Positions 9,267-18,494 of a DNA stretch of 64,000 nucleotides are shown piece by piece. The position numbers and the translations under genes were made by a program. The notes under the pieces are model-generated. The model was given only the letters and a program-made list of their open reading frames with translations, was not told the origin of the DNA and made no database searches. The stretch lies in the NCBI RefSeq assembly GCF_000021565.1, contig NC_012440.1, forward strand, positions 1,194,210 through 1,258,209, in the 5' to 3' direction. Source of the DNA: Persephonella marina EX-H1 (GTDB taxonomy: Bacteria; Aquificota; Aquificia; Aquificales; Hydrogenothermaceae). How positions within the stretch are numbered: the stretch's first letter is position 1; each line of letters starts with the position of its first letter.

Positions 9267-11252
9267 ATGAGAAAGATATACATACTTTTGATAGCTCCCG
9301 CTATTTTTTACGGCTGTAAGATAGGAAGTACTGATATTGGCGATCCTGTAGGGGAGTATAAAGACGATCAGAAACCAAGGATTGTTGCAGGCTTCCCTTA
9401 CTTTACAAAGTATAAAAACCCTACAGCTTACATACCCCTTGAGTGTTACACAGACACAGGTAAAGCTCTAACAGGAAAAGCCTTTGCAAACCCCTGTTAT
9501 GTATGCCATAACGGTGGAAACACACCTGTTGATAACGCAGGAGACTGGGAGAACCAGATAAACTGGCTTAGATTTCCTTCTAATGACAACCCATGGCTTA
9601 ACGCTGTAGCTCCTGAGAAAACTTTTGAGAAAATTTTGCCAGATGGGAAGAGATGGACAGAGCTTGATATTCAGCAGAGGGAGATTAAAGATAACAGGGA
9701 AAATATAACCGTTTCCATAGACAGCTGGATAAGAAAAAATAACTGGGAAGAGGCTTATATCTCAAAGCTGTCTATAGGATCAGATAACCCTTTTTCCTTA
9801 GGAAGATATACCCTTGATCTTCCACCTTTGTACAGATGGAACGGCTCAGGTTTTGAAAGAACAGGTTATATAGACTCTGAAGGTTTTATATATACCTCAG
9901 AAACAGACCACTCAGACAGGACAAATACCTGGTGGAGAGCTTACGACTGGAAACATTTTCCCGGATACTTCCCGACAAACGGAAGGATAGATTCTGCGAT
10001 GATAAGACTTCCTGAGATTTTCAGAAAGGAAAACGGTCAGCATAGTAAGGATATTTACAGGATAAACCTTTCTATACTTGAGTGTGCTTTAAAACAGATA
10101 GATGAGAACTGTGATGTTGAGCCTTTAAACACAGATATACTGGACAGATACGGGATAAGCTACCAGATACTCAGTGATGGAATAAGATTTTTAAAAGTCC
10201 CTGATAGGTATGTTGGAGATGCCTCAGGTATAGCTGTCTGGCGGTTAAAAACTGGTGGTCAGAAAGTTGGTCTTTATCCTGTTGGGACTGAGCTTGCCCA
10301 TCCTGTTTACTATATAGATCCAGACTGGGAGATAAGACCTGAGCTTGGTGGAAAAACAGGAAAGATAAAGGAGTTCAGGTATATGAAAAAAGTTGTTATG
10401 CAGGATATATCCTCATCTGGAGAGGAAGAAGAGGGAGCCTCATACCCTGTTTATGATAACGGACTTATACTCAACGATCCCCAGACATGGCTTATGGGAG
10501 GCTGGATTGAGGACAGAGATGGAAGTCTGAGGCCCCAGACTGAAGAGGAGATGGCTTTCTGTATAGCCTGTCACGGTGCTATAAGCGGAACTGTTGATAA
10601 CACTTTCTCATTCTGGAGAAAACTACCTAAATTATCTGGCTGGAAGGATACAGATTACGGATACCACGGTGATGTAAAGGATATTAAATACTGGACTGAT
10701 CAGATAGATAATATTGAAGATATTAACGCTTCTGGATATCTCGGTAAGATAGCTGGAATTTACAATCCGAAAGATTACGGGGAGTACCAGCTTTATTTCA
10801 CACTCTCAAACGGTATAGATCATTTCAGAAGTAACAGGGAAGGAGTCTGCAGAATTTTAGGTTATGATCTTTATGATAAGAGTACAGACAGATGTACAGG
10901 ATCTTCAGGATCTGTTCCTTACTCAGATGCTTCAGATCTTTTAAGTATAAAATCACAGAAAAATATACTTACGGATCCTTCTCTTATAGGATATCTGAAT
11001 CCTGACGGCTCTATAAAACAGTCTCTTTTCCTGCCTTCTAAGGAAAGGGCTTACGGTCTGGACGGCAGATATATACAGGTTGTTCTTTCACAGCAGTTTG
11101 TATACGGCAGGGATCTTTTTGCCACAGCCTTTGGAACGAAAGATGGTGGAAACTCACTTGAAGGTGAGGACTTTTACAGGCTAAAAATAACAGGTCCTGG
11201 TCTTGAGGAAGAGGGGCTGATAGCTGTATTCAAAACATTACTTGGGTTTTAG
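9267..11252 (+). CDS. Large c-type cytochrome lipoprotein (two CxxCH), function unknown
   Basis: A 661-residue exported protein whose signal ends in a lipobox-like IFYGC (Cys17), so it is probably a lipoprotein. It has two c-type haem attachment motifs, CYVCH at 77-81 and CIACH at 432-436. Between them lie long aromatic-rich stretches without a family I can name. Start is firm: GGAGGTGAG just before the ATG. It directly follows a porin gene with 12 nt between, and lies 1.3 kb from apbE and the FMN-binding operon, suggesting a surface or periplasmic electron-transfer role. Whether it is an enzyme or only a carrier cannot be told. Convergent with tyrA (4-nt overlap). Confidence 0.8.
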   Translation: MRKIYILLIAPAIFYGCKIGSTDIGDPVGEYKDDQKPRIVAGFPYFTKYKNPTAYIPLECYTDTGKALTGKAFANPCYVCHNGGNTPVDNAGDWENQINWLRFPSNDNPWLNAVAPEKTFEKILPDGKRWTELDIQQREIKDNRENITVSIDSWIRKNNWEEAYISKLSIGSDNPFSLGRYTLDLPPLYRWNGSGFERTGYIDSEGFIYTSETDHSDRTNTWWRAYDWKHFPGYFPTNGRIDSAMIRLPEIFRKENGQHSKDIYRINLSILECALKQIDENCDVEPLNTDILDRYGISYQILSDGIRFLKVPDRYVGDASGIAVWRLKTGGQKVGLYPVGTELAHPVYYIDPDWEIRPELGGKTGKIKEFRYMKKVVMQDISSSGEEEEGASYPVYDNGLILNDPQTWLMGGWIEDRDGSLRPQTEEEMAFCIACHGAISGTVDNTFSFWRKLPKLSGWKDTDYGYHGDVKDIKYWTDQIDNIEDINASGYLGKIAGIYNPKDYGEYQLYFTLSNGIDHFRSNREGVCRILGYDLYDKSTDRCTGSSGSVPYSDASDLLSIKSQKNILTDPSLIGYLNPDGSIKQSLFLPSKERAYGLDGRYIQVVLSQQFVYGRDLFATAFGTKDGGNSLEGEDFYRLKITGPGLEEEGLIAVFKTLLGF

Positions 11253-12118
11253 TCCAGGGAGAGTCTTCTCTCCCTGCTTTCTGATAAAAGATCTATAAGC
11301 TTTTTCTCATCTTCATTTTTTATATAATCCTTCAGCTTTTCCATTGATTTTATAAACTGGTCTATAGTATGAAGAACCTCTTCCTTATTCTCAATAAATA
11401 TATCCTTCCACACAACAGGTGAGCTTGCTGCTATCCTTGTGAAATCTTTAAATCCTGCACCGGGATAAAGGAATAGATCTATATCTCTCTCCTTTGAAAG
11501 CTCAATAAGTGCATCAACGAGGGCAAAAGCAACAGCATGTGGGAGGTGTGAAACAGCTGCAAACACAAAGTCATGAACAAAAGGATCCATTATCTCAACC
11601 TTTGAGCCTAAATCTTCCCAGAACTTTTTTATTCTCTCTGTATGCTCATCCTGGTGGTCAACAGTAAGTATAACCTTTTTTCCTTTAAAAAGACCTACAA
11701 CGGCATTCTCAACACCTTCTTTTTCCGTTCCTGCTATCGGGTGTGCACCTATAAAAACTGCAGGCTTTAATATCTCTTCAAGCTTTTTAACAAGCTCTCC
11801 TTTTACACTTCCAACATCTGTTACTACAGTGTCCTTCCTTAGATATCTCTTTATATTTTCAGCAATGGTGAGAAATGTTTTTACCGGTGTTGATAGAATA
11901 ACAAGATCTATCTCATCCCATGGTATACTCTCTATATCTGTAAACCCTTTATCAATAGCTCCCATCTCAACAGCTTTTTTTATCCTGTACTCATTTAGAT
12001 CAAAACCGTATATCTTTCCCCTGTAGCCTTCTTTTCTCAGAGATAAGGCAACAGAACCGCCTATCAGACCAAGACCGATTATAAGTATACTCTTAAAACC
12101 ACCGAAATCCTTTCCCAA
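11249..12118 (-). CDS. tyrA: Prephenate/arogenate dehydrogenase
   Basis: Oxidative decarboxylation of prephenate (or arogenate) to the tyrosine precursor. N-terminal Rossmann fold LIIGLGLIGGSVALSLRKEG with the acidic end YGFD for NAD+; later GAHPIAGTEKEG and SHLPHAVAFALVDAL contain the substrate-binding histidines of the TyrA family. Monofunctional, with no chorismate mutase domain. A GTG at 12124 sits within the ribosome binding site; the TTG at 12118, 5 nt after AGGAGG, is the better start. Last gene of the minus-strand operon carA-CDF-usp-tyrA. NAD versus NADP preference and prephenate versus arogenate cannot be decided. Confidence 0.92.
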   Translation of the reverse strand: MGKDFGGFKSILIIGLGLIGGSVALSLRKEGYRGKIYGFDLNEYRIKKAVEMGAIDKGFTDIESIPWDEIDLVILSTPVKTFLTIAENIKRYLRKDTVVTDVGSVKGELVKKLEEILKPAVFIGAHPIAGTEKEGVENAVVGLFKGKKVILTVDHQDEHTERIKKFWEDLGSKVEIMDPFVHDFVFAAVSHLPHAVAFALVDALIELSKERDIDLFLYPGAGFKDFTRIAASSPVVWKDIFIENKEEVLHTIDQFIKSMEKLKDYIKNEDEKKLIDLLSESRERRLSLD

Positions 12119-12127
12119 GTCCACCTC

Positions 12128-12970
12128 CTACTTTATGAGTAATACAGGGATAGGTGATTTGTTCATTATGAAAGATGTAGTACTTCCAAGTATAAGCTCC
12201 TTAACCCTGCTCTCACCGTAAGCACCCATTATAAGAAGATCATACTTATCCCTGTTCTCCTTCAGGTAGTTCTCTATCTCTTCCTCAGGATATCCATACT
12301 TGAAGATCATCTTGAAATCAGCCTTCAGATACTCCTCAATAAGATCCTTTATATGCTTTTCTTTCTCACTGCTTTTCTCTTCAAGAACTGTGAGTACAGT
12401 TATGCTTTCAGGTTCAAGATCTTTATAGATGCTATTTAAATACTGGGCTGCATGGACCGATTTCTCCCTTCCGTCAAATGCGAGGATTACATTTTTTATC
12501 TCTTTAAATCTGTCTGATACAACCATAACGGGACATTTTGATTTTCTTGCCACAGCTTCAGCTGTTGATCCCAGGAATAGAGGGGCGTACTGGTTGTGTA
12601 TTCCCTTTTTTCCGAGTATTATCAGATCTTCAGGATCTGACATATCAACTATCTCATTTGCAACAACCCCGAAAGCCTGTGCTATAGAGCAGTCAGCACC
12701 TCCTTCTCTGCATCTCTTTGCAAACTCAGCAAGTAAAGCCTTTCCCCTCTCGTCCAGAACCTCTTTTATCTTTGGCGTAACATCTGAGTATGTTGTAAAA
12801 CCGAGAGCTCCTGCTATATCTTCTATAAAAGGTGACTCAAGGAGTCTTATATCAACGATATGAATCCCTACGACAGGCCTTTTGAACTTCCTTGAAAGGT
12901 ATATACCGTAATCCGCAGCTATCCAGGAGTTTTTTGAACCGTCAATTCCTACAAGAATCCTTCCTACCAT
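12128..12970 (-). CDS. Tandem universal stress protein (two UspA domains)
   Basis: Soluble 280-residue protein made of two UspA repeats. Domain 1 starts ILVGIDGSKNS and ends with LGKKG...LFLGSTAEAV; domain 2 starts VILAFDGREKS and ends with MGAYGESRVKELILGSTTS. Both keep the G-2x-G-9x-GS-type ATP-binding loop, so it probably binds ATP; the physiological role is not predictable. The ATG follows AGAGGTGA. It overlaps the upstream CDF gene by 7 nt and sits just before tyrA, so it is part of the carA operon. Tandem Usp proteins are common in Aquificota and archaea. Confidence 0.9.
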   Translation of the reverse strand: MVGRILVGIDGSKNSWIAADYGIYLSRKFKRPVVGIHIVDIRLLESPFIEDIAGALGFTTYSDVTPKIKEVLDERGKALLAEFAKRCREGGADCSIAQAFGVVANEIVDMSDPEDLIILGKKGIHNQYAPLFLGSTAEAVARKSKCPVMVVSDRFKEIKNVILAFDGREKSVHAAQYLNSIYKDLEPESITVLTVLEEKSSEKEKHIKDLIEEYLKADFKMIFKYGYPEEEIENYLKENRDKYDLLIMGAYGESRVKELILGSTTSFIMNKSPIPVLLIK

Positions 12971-14178
12971 CTTTTCACCTCTTTTTCTTTATTAAAGGCC
13001 TTCCATGAGTTTATTATCTCCTGTAGAGCCTCTCTGTAATCTTCCTTCTCAGTCTCCCATACCATAACACCAGCCCTTGCAAGATTCCATCTCACATCAA
13101 AATTCATAGGATGGTGCTTTGCAACAACTATATCAACACCTATCTTTGTTATTATATTTCCTGTTTCCTTCTCGTCAGGTTCTACAGGAATGGGCTGTCC
13201 CTCGTGTATCTCGTAATCCTTTGAAACATCAATAACAAGTATACTTCTTGCTGATGAGAAATCCTTTATCTTTTTATTTTCACATGTTAAAAATGCTATT
13301 CTGAGACCTTCCTGTCTTACAGGCTCATAATGTATAAATATAGAGTCTATATTTGGTATCTGCTCTTTTATCTCCCTCTCTATCTCATCAACGATCCTGT
13401 GTGTCTCCCTGAGTCCGTAATTATGGAGAAGAAGCTCAATATCTAAAAATTTGAAACTTCCAGCAACCCTTCCCCTTATATGCTTTATATCAACAACAGC
13501 TGGATGTCTGTAGATTATCTTTTTTATCTCTTCAATCTCCTCTTTCTCAAGGGATACATCAAGTAAAACCTTCAGACCTCTCATAAATATATCCCATCCA
13601 CTGTGAAATATAAAAAGAGCAACTATTACAGCAGCGTACTTGTCAAGATCTGTATATCCAAAGTATGTCCCTACAAGACCACCTATGACGATTACAGAGG
13701 ATAAAAAGTCAGCCCATATATGCTGTGCGTCCGCCATTAAGGCCGGAGAGTGGAGTTTTTTTGCTGCTTTAAGCTCAAGTCTTGAGTATATGAATGTTGC
13801 CACCATAGCGAAGAACATCACAGCTATAGCAACTTCTGTATGTTTTATAACCCTTTCAGCTTCAGAGAAAAAAGCTTCCCTGATTATCTCATAGGCTGCA
13901 AAGAAGAGGAATATGGCTATTAAAATAGCTGCAACATTCTCTACTTTGTAAAGTCCGTAAGGAAACTCTTTTGTTTTTTTAGCTGCAAGCTTTACACTGA
14001 TAAGTGATATTATTGAGGCTATAAGATCTGAAAATGAGTGAATAGCCTCAGCCATTAATGCAAGTGAGCCTGTTATAAGTGCAAATATAAACTTGAGTAC
14101 AGAAAGGGTCAGATTAAGTAAAAGAGAGCCTAAAGCCCATCTTTCCTTAAGTTTCTGATTTTTAGCCTGTTCTATCAT
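12964..14178 (-). CDS. Cation diffusion facilitator fused to a NifX/NifB-like C-terminal domain
   Basis: Membrane metal-ion/proton antiporter of the CDF family. The N-terminal 200 residues carry six helices and the two HxxxD half-sites of the transport centre: AIHSFSD in helix 2 and AQHIWAD in helix 5. A CDF cytoplasmic domain follows (about 205-290). From about residue 295 a further domain begins (LRIAFLTCENKKIKDFSSA...) that reads like the dinitrogenase iron-molybdenum cofactor (NifX/NifB C-terminal) fold and ends ...WETEKEDYREALQEI. Total 404 aa against about 300 for plain CDF. Its start overlaps the carA stop by 1 nt (TAATG). Substrate metal (Fe, Zn, Mn) unknown. Confidence 0.88.
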   Translation of the reverse strand: MIEQAKNQKLKERWALGSLLLNLTLSVLKFIFALITGSLALMAEAIHSFSDLIASIISLISVKLAAKKTKEFPYGLYKVENVAAILIAIFLFFAAYEIIREAFFSEAERVIKHTEVAIAVMFFAMVATFIYSRLELKAAKKLHSPALMADAQHIWADFLSSVIVIGGLVGTYFGYTDLDKYAAVIVALFIFHSGWDIFMRGLKVLLDVSLEKEEIEEIKKIIYRHPAVVDIKHIRGRVAGSFKFLDIELLLHNYGLRETHRIVDEIEREIKEQIPNIDSIFIHYEPVRQEGLRIAFLTCENKKIKDFSSARSILVIDVSKDYEIHEGQPIPVEPDEKETGNIITKIGVDIVVAKHHPMNFDVRWNLARAGVMVWETEKEDYREALQEIINSWKAFNKEKEVKRW

Positions 14179-15308
14179 TACCTCTTACATTCCTCTATAA
14201 GTTTTACAAAATCGTCAAATATATATAGTGAGTCATGTGGTCCCGGAGAGCTCTCTGGATGGTACTGGATTGAGAATACAGGGTAGTCTTTTAACCTTAT
14301 CCCTTCAATCGTGTCATCATTCAGGTTTATATGGGTTATCTCAGCATCAGATGGCAGTTTATCAGGATCAGTAGCGTAGTTGTGGTTCTGTGCGGTTATC
14401 TCTACCTTACCTGTTTTCAGATTTTTTACTGGATGGTTCCCACCGTGATGACCGAACTCCAATTTGTATGTCCTGCTTCCAACAGCCCATGATAAAAGCT
14501 GATGACCAAGGCATATACCAAAAACAGGTATCTCAGAATGTATAAGCCTTCTTATCTGTTCTATCTGGAAGTGTAAAATAGCCGGATCACCAGGACCATT
14601 GGATAGAAATATACCGTCAGGCCTGAACTTAAGTATCTCTTCTGCTGTTGTTGTGTGCGGGAATACTGTAAGCTCAAGACCTCTATCTGCAAGAAGTCTT
14701 AGGATATTTCTCTTTACACCGTAATCAAGGACAGCAACCTTATATTTCCCCTCAGTTACTCTGCTGTAACCTTCAGGCCATCTCCATGTTCCCTCGTTCC
14801 ACTTATAAACTTCCCTGTGGCTTACCTTGGATACAAGATCAAGCTCTGATATATCCGGGATTGACCTTGCCTTTTTAACAGCTTCCTTAGGGTCTATATC
14901 CCCGATCCCTATATAACCTTTCATAACCCCGTACTGTCTTATTATACGAACTAAAGCCCTTGTATCTATCCCGAAAATTCCTATTACCTCATTTTCCTCA
15001 AGGTATTCCTCCAGACTTTTTTCACTTCTCCAGTTTGACACAATAGACGAGAGATCCTTTATAACAAAGCCGTTTACATGAACCCTTTCAGATTCAACAT
15101 CTTCAGAGTTGATACCGTAATTTCCAACCTCAGAAGGAGTCATAACAACAATCTGTCCTTTGTATGATGGATCTGTTAGTATCTCCTGATAACCTGTCAT
15201 TGATGTGTTGAATATTACCTCTCCACCTGTTTCCCTTTTATTGAATCCTGAAAATGCATAACCGTAAAAAAAATGACCATCTTCAAGGGCTAAGATAGCT
15301 CTTTCCAT
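14178..15308 (-). CDS. carA: Carbamoyl-phosphate synthase small subunit (glutaminase)
   Basis: Hydrolyses glutamine and channels ammonia to CarB for carbamoyl phosphate (arginine and pyrimidine synthesis). N-terminal CPSase_sm domain with GEVIFNTSMTGYQEILTDPS, then a class I amidotransferase domain with the nucleophile Cys in GICLGHQLL and catalytic His/Glu in HPESSPGPHD. The 376-aa length is normal. First gene of a four-gene minus-strand operon; carB is not in the window. Divergent from ispE with about 100 bp between. Confidence 0.96.
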   Translation of the reverse strand: MERAILALEDGHFFYGYAFSGFNKRETGGEVIFNTSMTGYQEILTDPSYKGQIVVMTPSEVGNYGINSEDVESERVHVNGFVIKDLSSIVSNWRSEKSLEEYLEENEVIGIFGIDTRALVRIIRQYGVMKGYIGIGDIDPKEAVKKARSIPDISELDLVSKVSHREVYKWNEGTWRWPEGYSRVTEGKYKVAVLDYGVKRNILRLLADRGLELTVFPHTTTAEEILKFRPDGIFLSNGPGDPAILHFQIEQIRRLIHSEIPVFGICLGHQLLSWAVGSRTYKLEFGHHGGNHPVKNLKTGKVEITAQNHNYATDPDKLPSDAEITHINLNDDTIEGIRLKDYPVFSIQYHPESSPGPHDSLYIFDDFVKLIEECKR

Positions 15309-15345
15309 TTACTACCTCACATAAATGATTTTCAATATTTTATCA

Positions 15346-15374
15346 TTGATTGGTATTTATCAGACAGATAAAAT
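15346..15374 (+). promoter_or_regulatory. Sigma70-type promoter for ispE
   Basis: TTGATT at 15346-15351 and TAAAAT at 15369-15374 are separated by 17 bp and lie 38 bp before the ispE ATG in the divergent carA/ispE region. Probably drives ispE, the tRNA-Gln and prs, since no other strong promoter is seen before prs. Confidence 0.55.
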
Positions 15375-15411
15375 TCATATATTATTATCAGAAATAAATT
15401 AAGGAGATATT

Positions 15412-16236
15412 ATGAGAGTTTTGAGATCACCTGCAAAAGTAAATTTAGGGCTCTGGGTAACAGGTAAAAGGGCAGACGGCTACCATGACATAGTTACAGT
15501 TTTCCATACAGTTGATTTTCACGACAGAATATTTATAAAAAGATCTCACAGCCTGAAGATTAAAACATCTTCACCTTTAATCCCGGAAGGGGAAGAGAAT
15601 ATCGTTTATAAAGCTTTAAAAAGATTTGAGGAATGGACAGGTGTATCACCGGAAGTTGAGGTTTTTATAGAAAAAAATATCCCGGCAGGGGCAGGTCTTG
15701 GTGGTGGTAGCTCAAATGCTGCCGTTGTTTTAAAAGAGGTAAACAGTATGTATGGAGAGATTCTTTCTGAGAAGGAGCTTTCTGAACTTGCATCAACAAT
15801 CGGGGCCGATGTTCCGTTCTTCCTGAAAGGTGGTCTTGCCGTTGCTGAAGGAATAGGTGATAAGCTGAGATTTCTGGACAAAAAGATAGAAAGGGAAATT
15901 TTTATAATATACCCTGCAGTTCATGTATCAACAAAGGAGATATACTCTAAGGTCACCCCTGATATATTGACAAAAAAAGAGGATTTACATATAATAGATA
16001 GTCTGTTAGATGATTTTGAATACTTTTTAGAGAACATTGAGAATACGCTTGGTGAGATAGCTTTAGAGAGCTATCCACAGATGCGAGAGGTTTATAACAC
16101 CCTTGAGTATCTGGGATATAAACCTTTCGTGTCTGGAAGCGGAAGTTCTATTTTCGCCTTTGGTAAGCCAGAGGCTGAGATAGAGAAGATCTGTCAGGTG
16201 AAAGGCTGGAAACTGATAAAAACAGTTCTCAGATAG
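15412..16236 (+). CDS. ispE: 4-diphosphocytidyl-2-C-methyl-D-erythritol kinase
   Basis: GHMP kinase of the non-mevalonate isoprenoid pathway; phosphorylates CDP-methylerythritol at the 2-OH. The start shows the family opening SPAKVNLGLWVTGKRADGYH with the catalytic Lys; the ATP loop is PAGAGLGGGSSNAA at about residues 93-106, followed by GADVPFFLKGG, and GSGSSIFAFG near the C-terminus. 274 aa, usual length. AAGGAG precedes the ATG. Followed after 4 nt by tRNA-Gln and then prs, so the tRNA appears embedded in a protein operon. Confidence 0.95.
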   Translation: MRVLRSPAKVNLGLWVTGKRADGYHDIVTVFHTVDFHDRIFIKRSHSLKIKTSSPLIPEGEENIVYKALKRFEEWTGVSPEVEVFIEKNIPAGAGLGGGSSNAAVVLKEVNSMYGEILSEKELSELASTIGADVPFFLKGGLAVAEGIGDKLRFLDKKIEREIFIIYPAVHVSTKEIYSKVTPDILTKKEDLHIIDSLLDDFEYFLENIENTLGEIALESYPQMREVYNTLEYLGYKPFVSGSGSSIFAFGKPEAEIEKICQVKGWKLIKTVLR

Positions 16237-16240
16237 ATGG

Positions 16241-16316
16241 TGGGGAGTAGTTCAGCTGGCAGAACACCGGTCTTTGGAACCGGGTGTCGCAGGTTCGAGT
16301 CCTGCCTCCCCAGCCA
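16241..16316 (+). tRNA. tRNA-Gln (anticodon TTG)
   Basis: Full cloverleaf: acceptor TGGGGAG pairs with CTCCCCA, D-arm GTTCAGCTGGCAGAAC, anticodon stem CCGGT/ACCGG with loop CTTTGGA giving TTG, T-arm GCAGG TTCGAGT CCTGC, discriminator G and an encoded CCA. It starts 4 nt after the ispE stop and has no promoter of its own, so it must be processed from the ispE-prs transcript. Confidence 0.97.
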
Positions 16317-16364
16317 TTATTATCTTAATTTTAAATTCCGTAAAAAATTTGTACGGAGGATATT

Positions 16365-17300
16365 TTGAGTAAACATATAAAGCTTATTACCGGAAATGCT
16401 AATCCGGATTTTGCTGAGAAGATAGCGGACTATCTTCACGTTCCTCTTGTTGATACTCTTGTTACAAGGTTCAGTGATGGTGAGATTAGGGTTCAGATAA
16501 AGGAGAATGTTAGAGGGGCTGATGTATTTGTTATACAGCCTTTAACACAGCCTGCAAACGATCATATAATGGAGCTTCTTCTAATACTTGATGCTTTAAA
16601 AAGATCATCAACACACAGAATTACAGCTGTTATTCCTTACTTTGCATACGCAAGACAGGATAGAAAGGACAGACCTAGAGTTCCTATATCTGCAAAACTT
16701 TTAGCTGATATTATAGAAAAGGCCGGTGCACAGAGGGTTCTCACTGTAGATCTTCACTCTGCACAGATACAGGGATTTTTTGACTGTCCTGTTGATAACC
16801 TTTACGCCTTACCTGTAATACTTGATTACCTGAGAAATAAAAATCTTGAGAATATGGTTATCGTATCACCAGATGCAGGTGGTGTTGAAAGGGCAAGGAT
16901 GCTTGCGAACAGACTCGGGGCAAGCCTTGCGATAATCTACAAAAAAAGACCAGCACCTAACGTTGTTGAGACACTTGATGTTATAGGTGATATTGAAGGT
17001 AAAAACGCTATCATAATTGATGACATAATAGATACAGCTGGAACAATAGTATCAGCTGCAAATATGCTTAAAGAGAAAGGAGCAAAATCTGTTATAGCGG
17101 CATGTACACATCCTGTTTTTTCAGGACCTGCTGTTGATAGACTTAAAAACTCAGAGATAGAAGAGGTTATTGTTACAGATACTATACCTACAACAGGAAA
17201 AGAGTTTGATAAATTAACTGTTCTCTCTGTGGCTGAGCTTGTAGGTGAGGCTATAAGAAGAATAAATATAGAAAGTTCAGTAAGTTCATTGTTTGTATAA
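16365..17300 (+). CDS. prs: Ribose-phosphate pyrophosphokinase
   Basis: Makes PRPP from ribose 5-phosphate and ATP for nucleotide, His and Trp synthesis. Class I PRPP synthase signatures: GNANPDFAEKIADYL at the N-terminus, flexible loop YFAYARQDRKDRPR, metal-binding DLHSAQIQGFF, and the PRPP loop IIDDIIDTAGTI. 311 aa. Start is TTG at 16365, well spaced from ACGGAGGA. Lies between the tRNA-Gln and rplY, reading the same way. Confidence 0.97.
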   Translation: MSKHIKLITGNANPDFAEKIADYLHVPLVDTLVTRFSDGEIRVQIKENVRGADVFVIQPLTQPANDHIMELLLILDALKRSSTHRITAVIPYFAYARQDRKDRPRVPISAKLLADIIEKAGAQRVLTVDLHSAQIQGFFDCPVDNLYALPVILDYLRNKNLENMVIVSPDAGGVERARMLANRLGASLAIIYKKRPAPNVVETLDVIGDIEGKNAIIIDDIIDTAGTIVSAANMLKEKGAKSVIAACTHPVFSGPAVDRLKNSEIEEVIVTDTIPTTGKEFDKLTVLSVAELVGEAIRRINIESSVSSLFV

Positions 17301-17317
17301 GGAGGTAAAGTTTAGAG

Positions 17318-17917
17318 ATGATCCAGAGAATAGAATGGCAGGCTATTCCAAGAACTGTAGGTAAGAAAAGCGAAGTAAAGAGCTTCAGAAAGAAAGGCTA
17401 TATTCCTGTTGAGGTTTACGGAAAAGGAAGAGAAAATGCCCATGCTTACATCTACTGGAAGCTTCTTGCTGACAGACCAAAGGGAATGTTCCTTATTGAC
17501 CTGAAAATTGAAGGTGAGAAAGAACCAAGGGTATGCATTCTTAAAGACATCCAGTATAACTATCTTGGAGATCAGCCTATACATATAGACCTTTATGAGG
17601 TTACATTTGGTGTTGAACTTGATGTTGATGTTCCTGTTGAGCTTGTTGGTAAGCCAAAAGGTCTTGAAGTTGGTGGTGTTTTAGAACAGCACCTTCACAC
17701 TATAACAATCAGAACAGTTCCAAGAAAGATACCAGATAGAATAGAGGTTGATGTTTCAGATCTTGATGTTGGCGATGTTCTCCACGTGAGGGATATAACA
17801 CCACCTGAAGGCGTAAGAATTATGGAAAACCCTGATGAGGTTATCGCTGTTGTAATTGAGCCTGAGGTGACAGAGGTTACAGAAGAAGAAGAGGCTACAG
17901 AAGAAACAACTGAATAA
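17318..17917 (+). CDS. rplY: 50S ribosomal protein bL25, long (Ctc/TL5) form
   Basis: Binds 5S rRNA on the large subunit. The first 90 residues are the L25 domain (RTVGKKSEVKSFRKKGYIPV, EVYGK), followed by the C-terminal beta domain of general stress protein Ctc (VDVPVELVGKPKGLEVGG, HVRDITPPEG) and an acidic tail rich in Glu and Thr. 199 aa, typical for the Ctc form. An AGGAGG lies about 11 nt before the ATG. The stop shares one base with the start of pth (TAATG), a classic prs-rplY-pth order. Confidence 0.95.
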   Translation: MIQRIEWQAIPRTVGKKSEVKSFRKKGYIPVEVYGKGRENAHAYIYWKLLADRPKGMFLIDLKIEGEKEPRVCILKDIQYNYLGDQPIHIDLYEVTFGVELDVDVPVELVGKPKGLEVGGVLEQHLHTITIRTVPRKIPDRIEVDVSDLDVGDVLHVRDITPPEGVRIMENPDEVIAVVIEPEVTEVTEEEEATEETTE

Positions 17918-18486
17918 TGATAAAAGCTGTTATCGGTCTTGGAAATCCAGGTAAACAGTATGAAGATACCCGCCACAATGTTGGCTTTATGATAGCTGAC
18001 GTTGTGGCTTCATTACTTAAATGTAATAAAAAGTATATAGAGAGATGCTTTTCCCATATATATGTCTGTGAGGATCACTATCTTCTGATAGTTAAACCAC
18101 AAACATTTATGAATAACAGCGGTGTGGCTGTAAAGAATCTACTTGAGGATTACGATCTTAAACCTGATGAAATACTCGTTGTATATGACGATCTTGATCT
18201 TCCACTGGGAACTGTAAGACTCAGAAAGAAAGGCTCAAGCGGTGGACACAGAGGAATACAGTCAATTATAGAGAGCATAAAAACAGACGAGTTTCCAAGA
18301 ATAAAAGTTGGAATAGGAAGACCTGAGAGAAAGGAGCAGGTTGTTGATTACGTCCTTTCTCCATTTAAGAAGGAAGAAAAAATACTGCTTGACAAGGTTA
18401 TATCCCATACAGCCCAGTGTATACTTAATGTGTTAAAATATGGTATTGATAAGTCATTGAATTTGTGTAATAAAAAGATTGTTTGA
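17917..18486 (+). CDS. pth: Peptidyl-tRNA hydrolase
   Basis: Releases tRNA from drop-off peptidyl-tRNA. Shows the Pth1 signatures GLGNPGKQYEDTRHNVGF (Asn and catalytic His), KPQTFMNNSG, and VYDDLDLPLG with the Asp, plus GGHRGIQSI. 189 aa. It starts on the stop codon of rplY (TAATG) and so is translationally coupled; about 66 nt with strong RNA structure separates it from rpsF. Confidence 0.96.
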   Translation: MIKAVIGLGNPGKQYEDTRHNVGFMIADVVASLLKCNKKYIERCFSHIYVCEDHYLLIVKPQTFMNNSGVAVKNLLEDYDLKPDEILVVYDDLDLPLGTVRLRKKGSSGGHRGIQSIIESIKTDEFPRIKVGIGRPERKEQVVDYVLSPFKKEEKILLDKVISHTAQCILNVLKYGIDKSLNLCNKKIV

Positions 18487-18494
18487 GAATCCTT

